From: Clostridium sp. MCC353
GTDB taxonomy: Bacteria; Bacillota; Clostridia; Lachnospirales; Lachnospiraceae
Assembly (NCBI RefSeq): GCF_018785315.1
Contig: NZ_WQPN01000012.1
Location: 1 to 46,740 of the forward strand
DNA length: 46,740 bases
Direction: 5' to 3'
The notes below the pieces were generated by a model that did not search any database, had not been told where the DNA came from, and saw only the letters and a list, made by a program, of their open reading frames with translations. Within the stretch, counting starts at the first letter, position 1; every line of letters starts with the position of its first letter. Position numbers and translations under genes: made by a program. This document shows positions 42,421 through 46,740 of this stretch, piece after piece.

Positions 42421-42612
42421 ACATTTCAAAATATTACATATCTGAAAATAATGCAATGAAAATGCAATGTATACGGCTCATTTTGAAAACAATGTAGGAA
42501 GTGCAAAAAATACGCCCCGTTTATAGGGCAATCTGCCAATAGTTTCCTCTTTTTCTATCGTTTATTATTTATAATAGACAATAGTAAGAAAAAGAGAGAG
42601 GAGGGGGTATTT
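42421..42612. other. Intergenic region before the pectin genes
   Basis: A/T-rich. It holds a direct repeat (TGCAATGAAAATGCAATG near 42454), a short stem GCCC/GGGC near 42515 and TATAAT (42570-42575), which could be the -10 of the pectin genes although the -35 region is poor. No other gene is seen. Confidence 0.35.
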
Positions 42613-42747
42613 TTGACAGCTTTTCCACATGTGAAAAATGAGCCGTTTTTTCGTGATTTCCCAAATGTAAAACTACATAATCCGACGGCATTTTTAACGG
42701 AAAACTGCCAAAAGAAGAATACCCGGATGCGGCATTATGGTATTTGA
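42613..42747 (+). CDS. Possible 44-codon leader ORF before the GH105 gene
   Basis: TTG at 42613 follows a very strong GGAGGGGG (42600-42607) and opens a 44-codon frame (MTAFPHVKNEPFFRDFPNV...) that ends with TGA at 42745-42747, overlapping the GH105 start (ATG 42737) by 11 nt. The GH105 start has no ribosome binding site of its own, so translation of this frame could couple to it. The product is not recognised. It may be a real small protein, a regulatory leader, or the relict of a longer gene. Confidence 0.4.
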   Translation: MTAFPHVKNEPFFRDFPNVKLHNPTAFLTENCQKKNTRMRHYGI

Positions 42748-43825
42748 CAAATATTTTAAAGACTATTTGGATCTGTTTGACCAGGAATATCCGGAAGTTT
42801 GGTCGTATAAGGACGGCTGCGTCATGACCGGCGCAAAGATCCTGTACGAAGCGGATCAGGATGACCGGTATCTGAAAAGCCTTTTGTGTTTTGGCGATAA
42901 ATATGTGGGTGAGGACGGTTCTGTGGCCGGTTTTAACCCATCTGAATATAATGTGGACCAGCTCAGGTGCGGGAATGCTTTCTTTTTCCTCTATGAACAG
43001 ACGGGAAATGAAAAGTACAGAAAGGCCATGGATCTGTTCATGGAAAACCTGAAACATTTTCCGCGAACGGAAGAGGGCAGTTTTTGGCATAAGCAGATTT
43101 ATCCTTACCAGGTCTGGCTGGACGGCCTTTATATGGCCATGCCGTTTTACCTGAAATACGATACCCTTTATGGGGGACGGAAACATTACAATGATATCAT
43201 CGGCCAGTTTAAACGGGTCAGGCGTTATCAGTATGATGAAGAAAAACAACTGTATTACCACGCATTTGATGAGAAACGGCAGATGGTGTGGGCGGATAAA
43301 GAGACGGGGCTGTCACCTTGTTTCTGGCTCAGGGCTGAAGGATGGTTTTTGATGGCTCTGGTGGACTGTTATGAGATCATTCCGGAGGAATCCTATGACC
43401 AGTTCCGGTATCTGGGAGATCTGTATAAAGAAGCTCTGAGGGGTATTTTAAAATATCAGGATCCGGAAAGCGGGCTGTTCTATCAATTGATTGACAGGGC
43501 GGACCTGCCCGGGAACTATCTGGAGACTTCGGGATCAGCCATGGTGGCGTACTCGGTTTTAAAGACCTGCCGCCTGGGGCTTTTGCAAAAAGAGAAGTAT
43601 TTTGAGCTGGGAGAGCAGATCCTCATGGCTTTGGAGGCGCTGATGTTTACCGTGGAGAAAAAGAAATTTCATTTGAACGGTATCTGTGCCAGCGCCGGTT
43701 TAGGGCCGAAAGAGGAGCGGGACGGAAGCCCGGAATACTATCTGGGCGAGCCGCAGAGAGCGGACAATAAGCACGGAGCGGCCGCCTGCATGATGGCATA
43801 TGGAGAATGGAAACGACAAATATAG
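42737..43825 (+). CDS. GH105 unsaturated rhamnogalacturonyl hydrolase, copy 1
   Basis: A 362-residue cytoplasmic (alpha/alpha)6-barrel enzyme, similar to YteR/YesR, that removes the unsaturated galacturonyl residue left by pectate or rhamnogalacturonan lyases. The typical motif EEGSFWHKQIYPYQVWLDGLYMAMPF contains the Asp that acts as general acid in this family. LSPCFWLRAEGWFLMALVDC and YLETSGSAMVAYSVLK are further family blocks. It is about 20 residues shorter than the paralogue at 45507. The start at 42737 lacks a ribosome binding site and may depend on the upstream leader frame. GH105 enzymes also act on ulvan and other unsaturated uronides. Confidence 0.9.
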   Translation: MVFDKYFKDYLDLFDQEYPEVWSYKDGCVMTGAKILYEADQDDRYLKSLLCFGDKYVGEDGSVAGFNPSEYNVDQLRCGNAFFFLYEQTGNEKYRKAMDLFMENLKHFPRTEEGSFWHKQIYPYQVWLDGLYMAMPFYLKYDTLYGGRKHYNDIIGQFKRVRRYQYDEEKQLYYHAFDEKRQMVWADKETGLSPCFWLRAEGWFLMALVDCYEIIPEESYDQFRYLGDLYKEALRGILKYQDPESGLFYQLIDRADLPGNYLETSGSAMVAYSVLKTCRLGLLQKEKYFELGEQILMALEALMFTVEKKKFHLNGICASAGLGPKEERDGSPEYYLGEPQRADNKHGAAACMMAYGEWKRQI

Positions 43826-43843
43826 GCAGAGGGAAGGATTCGT

Positions 43844-45418
43844 ATGGAGTTCAACATCATTTTTCAAACATCCAGAAAGATTACGATTGAAGTGAAAGAT
43901 TATGGGATCTGGTATGCCCGCAGGAATTACCGGATTTATATCAATGGGGAACCGGTCATGACCTCGGGCCGTGTGGTTCAGACAGTTTCCGGCCTGAAGC
44001 CGGACACGGAATATACGATATGGATTGAAAATGAAGACGGAAAATCGGAAGTTCAGTCGTTTCGGACAGATTATGAATTTGTGACCCTGGACGTGAAGCG
44101 TTTTGGAGCAAAAGGGGACGGGGTCAGCGACGACACGTTGTTCATACAGGCTGCCATTTCAGCCTGTCCGGCGGGCGGAAGGGTTTATCTGCCTAAGGGC
44201 GTTTACAAGGTGGTATGCCTGTTTTTAAAGAGCGATATTACCATCGATTTGGACGATGAAGCGGTTTTGTCCGCATTTACGGAGAAACCCCGGTTCCCGG
44301 TTCTGCCGGGTATGATTGAGAGTTATGATGAAAAAGAGGAATATAACCTGGGTACATGGGAAGGCAATCCGCTGGACATGTTTGCGTCTATCATAACGGG
44401 AATCAATGTCTCCAATGTGGTGATTACGGGAGGCGGAGTTCTGGATGGCAACAGCAGCTATGACAACTGGTGGGCTGGTACGGGAAGGGAAAAGGCAGGC
44501 GGCGCATTCCGGCCGAGGATGATCTTTTTAAACCATTGCAGCCACATAACGGTACAGGGACTTACCATACAGAATAGTCCGGCCTGGAACCTTCACCCTT
44601 ATTTTTCCGATGATACCAGATGGATTGATTTGAGGATCATCAACCCCAAAGTGTCGCCTAATACGGACGGCATGGATCCGGAATCGGTGGACGGGCTGGA
44701 GGCCGTGGGCGTGTATTTCTCCCTGGGGGACGACTGTATAGCGGTGAAGTCAGGAAAGTTTTATATGGGCCATAAATATAAGAAAACATCCCGGAACCTG
44801 GAGATCAGGCAGTGTTATATGAGACACGGCCATGGAGCTTTGACCCTGGGAAGCGAGATCGCGGCCGGGGTACAGGGCCTGGTGTGCCGGGACTGCCTGT
44901 TCGAGGATACGGACAGAGGCCTTAGGGTTAAGACGCGCCGGGGCCGCGGCGAGGATGCGGTGCTGGACGATATCACCTTTGACAATATTAAAATGGACGG
45001 GGTGCTGACGCCGTTTGTGATCAACTCGTTCTATAACCGCTGTGACCCGGACGGCCACTCGGATTATGCCCAGAGCAAGGAACCTTATCCAGTGGATGAA
45101 CGGACGCCGGCAACCGGTAAGATGACATTTTCCAATATTGAGGCGAAAAACTGCCATGTGGCGGCCTCCTTTATCTACGGGCTGCCGGAAGCGCCTATTG
45201 AAGAGCTGAAATTTGAACACATTGATATCAGCTTCGCAAAAGATCCGGTGACGGACTACGCGGCAATGATGGATGATCTGGAACCCAGCAGCAGGAAGGG
45301 GATCTATATCAACAACGTGAAAAAGCTGGAGCTGAAGGATGTGAAAGTACACGGCCAGGAAGGCGAGGCGGTGGAAATGTATCATGTGGAAAAATTAGTG
45401 TCGGAGCCGCAAGGATGA
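43844..45418 (+). CDS. GH28 polygalacturonase-like hydrolase
   Basis: A 524-residue right-handed beta-helix enzyme of GH28. An N-terminal fibronectin-like region (about residues 1-80) precedes the helix, which opens with VKRFGAKGDGVSDDTLFIQAA. All four GH28 motifs are present: NTDG (SPNTDGMD), GDD (LGDDCIAVKSG), HGHG (RHGHGALTLG) and RxK (LRVKTRRGRG). There is no signal peptide, so it probably trims imported galacturonan or rhamnogalacturonan oligomers in the cytoplasm. AGAGGGAAGG lies before ATG 43844. It lies between the two GH105 genes, which suggests one joint pathway. Confidence 0.94.
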   Translation: MEFNIIFQTSRKITIEVKDYGIWYARRNYRIYINGEPVMTSGRVVQTVSGLKPDTEYTIWIENEDGKSEVQSFRTDYEFVTLDVKRFGAKGDGVSDDTLFIQAAISACPAGGRVYLPKGVYKVVCLFLKSDITIDLDDEAVLSAFTEKPRFPVLPGMIESYDEKEEYNLGTWEGNPLDMFASIITGINVSNVVITGGGVLDGNSSYDNWWAGTGREKAGGAFRPRMIFLNHCSHITVQGLTIQNSPAWNLHPYFSDDTRWIDLRIINPKVSPNTDGMDPESVDGLEAVGVYFSLGDDCIAVKSGKFYMGHKYKKTSRNLEIRQCYMRHGHGALTLGSEIAAGVQGLVCRDCLFEDTDRGLRVKTRRGRGEDAVLDDITFDNIKMDGVLTPFVINSFYNRCDPDGHSDYAQSKEPYPVDERTPATGKMTFSNIEAKNCHVAASFIYGLPEAPIEELKFEHIDISFAKDPVTDYAAMMDDLEPSSRKGIYINNVKKLELKDVKVHGQEGEAVEMYHVEKLVSEPQG

Positions 45419-45474
45419 ATCTCAGTTGAGAATCTGAAATTCTCAACGAATGCCTGCGCAAATAAATGCCCCGG
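45393..45474 (+). repeat. 83-nt hairpin repeat, copy 2
   Basis: Begins within the last codons of the GH28 gene with GTGTCGGAGCC, continues with the hairpin TTGAGAAT/ATTCTCAA (45426-45446) and ends with the CCTGCGCAAA block. It aligns with the copy at 1087-1169 read on the minus strand. It lies about 35 nt before the next start codon. Confidence 0.6.
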
Positions 45475-45506
45475 CTTATCAGGAAAGAGAAAGGATAACT
45501 GAAACT

Positions 45507-46655
45507 ATGATATTTGAACGTTATATTAAAAACTATATGTACGAATTTGACCAGCTTGACCGCTGTTTTTGGAATTATGAGGACGGATGTGTGCTGATCG
45601 GCGCCCAGGCCATGTATGAAGCCACAGGAGATGAATATTACTTTGACAGCATCCGCAATTTCATCGACCGCTATGTGAAAGAGGACGGGATCATGTATTA
45701 TGATCCCAAGGAATACAACATCGATAAGATCCCTTCCGGCCGGGTGCTCTACCTGCTGTACAAACGGACCGGCAATGAAACTTACCGCAAAGCCATTGAG
45801 CTTTTGATGGGACAGCTCCGGGAGCATCCGCGTACAGAATGCGGCAGTTTCTGGCACAAGAAAATCTATCCGTACCAAATCTGGCTAGATGGTTTATACA
45901 TGGGCATGCCGTTTTACATGATGTATGAAAATGATTTCGACGGCGGAAAGAATTACGGCGACATCATCAACCAGTTTTTGAATGCCAGAAAATACCTGTA
46001 CGATGAGGAAAAACACCTCTATTACCATGCGTATGATGAGAAAAAGGAGATGTTCTGGGCTGATAAGGAGACGGGATTATCCCCCAATTTCTGGTCACGG
46101 GCCACAGGCTGGTATCTGATGGCTTTGGCGGACTGCTATGAACTGATGCCCGAGGAGCAGGAGGATTACAGAAAGGTTCTGGCGGACCTTTGGAAAGAGG
46201 CCATAGACGGAATGCTGGAATACCAGGATAAAGAAAGCGGATTGTTCTATCAGCTTACCGCTCTTTCTGATGTGGAAGGAAACTATCTGGAGACTTCTTC
46301 TTCCTCCATGGTGGCATATTCCATCCTGAAAGGATGCCGGTTAGGCGTGCTTCCTGAGGCGGTTTACCGCGCGAAGGGAGAGGAAATCCTGATCGCCTTG
46401 GAAACCAGGATGTTCACTATAAAAAACGGCAAGCTGGAACTGGGCGGCATGTGTGTAGGAGCCGGCTTGGGGCCTGCGGATAACCCCAGAAGGGACGGAA
46501 CCGTAGCTTATTATCTGGCGGAAGGTGTTGTGCACGACGAGCAGAAGGGTACGGGAGCGGCTATGATGGCTTATAGTGAGTGGCTGAAACTGAGGAAGAA
46601 CGGGATTGAGGTGCTTCCGGGGATTGAGGTGGAGATTTATAATAGCGGGTATTAA
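45507..46655 (+). CDS. GH105 unsaturated rhamnogalacturonyl hydrolase, copy 2
   Basis: A 382-residue paralogue of the enzyme at 42737, with the same blocks: CGSFWHKKIYPYQIWLDGLYMGMPF with the general-acid Asp, LSPNFWSRATGWYLMALADC and YLETSSSSMVAYSILK. It is cytoplasmic (no signal peptide). ATG 45507 is chosen because AAAGGA lies upstream and the start matches that of the paralogue; the frame is open from 45450. Two GH105 copies around one GH28 may differ in substrate (for example rhamnogalacturonan versus homogalacturonan or ulvan fragments). Confidence 0.92.
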   Translation: MIFERYIKNYMYEFDQLDRCFWNYEDGCVLIGAQAMYEATGDEYYFDSIRNFIDRYVKEDGIMYYDPKEYNIDKIPSGRVLYLLYKRTGNETYRKAIELLMGQLREHPRTECGSFWHKKIYPYQIWLDGLYMGMPFYMMYENDFDGGKNYGDIINQFLNARKYLYDEEKHLYYHAYDEKKEMFWADKETGLSPNFWSRATGWYLMALADCYELMPEEQEDYRKVLADLWKEAIDGMLEYQDKESGLFYQLTALSDVEGNYLETSSSSMVAYSILKGCRLGVLPEAVYRAKGEEILIALETRMFTIKNGKLELGGMCVGAGLGPADNPRRDGTVAYYLAEGVVHDEQKGTGAAMMAYSEWLKLRKNGIEVLPGIEVEIYNSGY

Positions 46656-46667
46656 TTGAATTGTGGA

Positions 46668-46740
46668 AGTTACGCAGGAAAGCGGGGCGAGGCGGCGGAT
46701 GGAGGACCGGGGGTTTGGAACGGTCCTCCATCCGCCGCCT
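46668..46740. repeat. Long inverted-repeat element C, cut by the window end
   Basis: The left tip GGAAGTTACGCAGGAAAG closely matches element A (GAAAGTTACGCCGGAAAG). A G-rich arm follows, with a perfect 20-bp stem (46690-46709 with 46721-46740, loop of 11 nt) that reaches the last base of the window. The remaining right arm lies outside. The position just after the last GH105 gene fits a terminator-like role. Confidence 0.75.

Overview
The window is chromosomal DNA of a gut-type anaerobic Firmicute, most likely a Lachnospiraceae (Clostridium cluster XIVa) relative. Evidence: the order recA-recX-rny, the order proC / Nudix hydrolase / spoIIM-like / xerD, AGGAGG ribosome binding sites, lipobox lipoproteins, a choline-binding-repeat protein, a LexA box of the Bacillus/Clostridium type, and many carbohydrate genes. 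All convincing genes except the first lie on the + strand.

Layout. 1-1.1 kb: tip of a possible inverted-repeat element and a minus-strand lipoprotein. 1.6-5.2 kb: SOS-controlled recA, recX and RNase Y. 5.3-11.1 kb: hybrid sensor kinase with two periplasmic-binding-type sensor domains, a small secreted protein, an ORF remnant, a YdeI-like protein and a secreted repeat protein. 11.1-15.0 kb: proC, Nudix hydrolase, spoIIM-like, xerD, and a Nim/PNPOx-like flavoprotein. 15.0-16.2 kb: a gene-free stretch with two very long inverted repeats. 16.2-24.9 kb: sugar operon (two enolase-superfamily enzymes, a complete ABC sugar importer, a GH106-like glycosidase). 25.2-37.4 kb: one apparent 11-gene operon for nucleosides. 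It holds a DeoR-type regulator, class II aldolase, purine nucleoside phosphorylase, zinc alcohol dehydrogenase, MtnA-type isomerase, BMP/nucleoside ABC importer, sulfatase and adenosine/MTA/SAH-type deaminase. 37.5-38.2 kb: an AbiEi antitoxin whose toxin is reduced to a stub. 38.5-46.7 kb: PrpR-like regulator with a degenerate ATPase domain, apt, a serine hydrolase, and a pectin/rhamnogalacturonan set GH105-GH28-GH105. The window ends inside a third long inverted repeat.

How the genes may work together. The nucleoside operon reads as a pathway. Nucleosides are imported, the adenine moiety is deaminated, and phosphorolysis gives a 6-oxopurine plus a (deoxy)ribose-1-phosphate. An MtnA-like isomerase makes the 1-phospho-ketose, a class II aldolase splits it to DHAP plus a small aldehyde, and the alcohol dehydrogenase reduces the aldehyde. 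This resembles the DHAP shunt for 5'-deoxyadenosine/methylthioadenosine, but has a phosphorylase and deaminase in place of a kinase. The phosphorylase keeps residues typical of ordinary inosine/guanosine enzymes, so a ribose-1-P to ribulose-1-P to DHAP + glycolaldehyde route is also possible.

Most unusual DNA: a family of about 330-380 bp elements with arms of 125-150 nt, a G-rich left arm, a centre of about 80 nt and shared tips (consensus GAAAGTTACGCMGGAAAG). Two are complete at 15.0-16.0 kb, one is cut by the right edge and one probable tip is at the left edge. The arms of different copies are largely unrelated but each copy is self-complementary. Smaller repeats are also described: an 83-nt hairpin element in two copies, a GTAACAGTTC palindrome in two copies, a 151-bp cruciform element, and a degenerate tandem array of about 19-20 bp.
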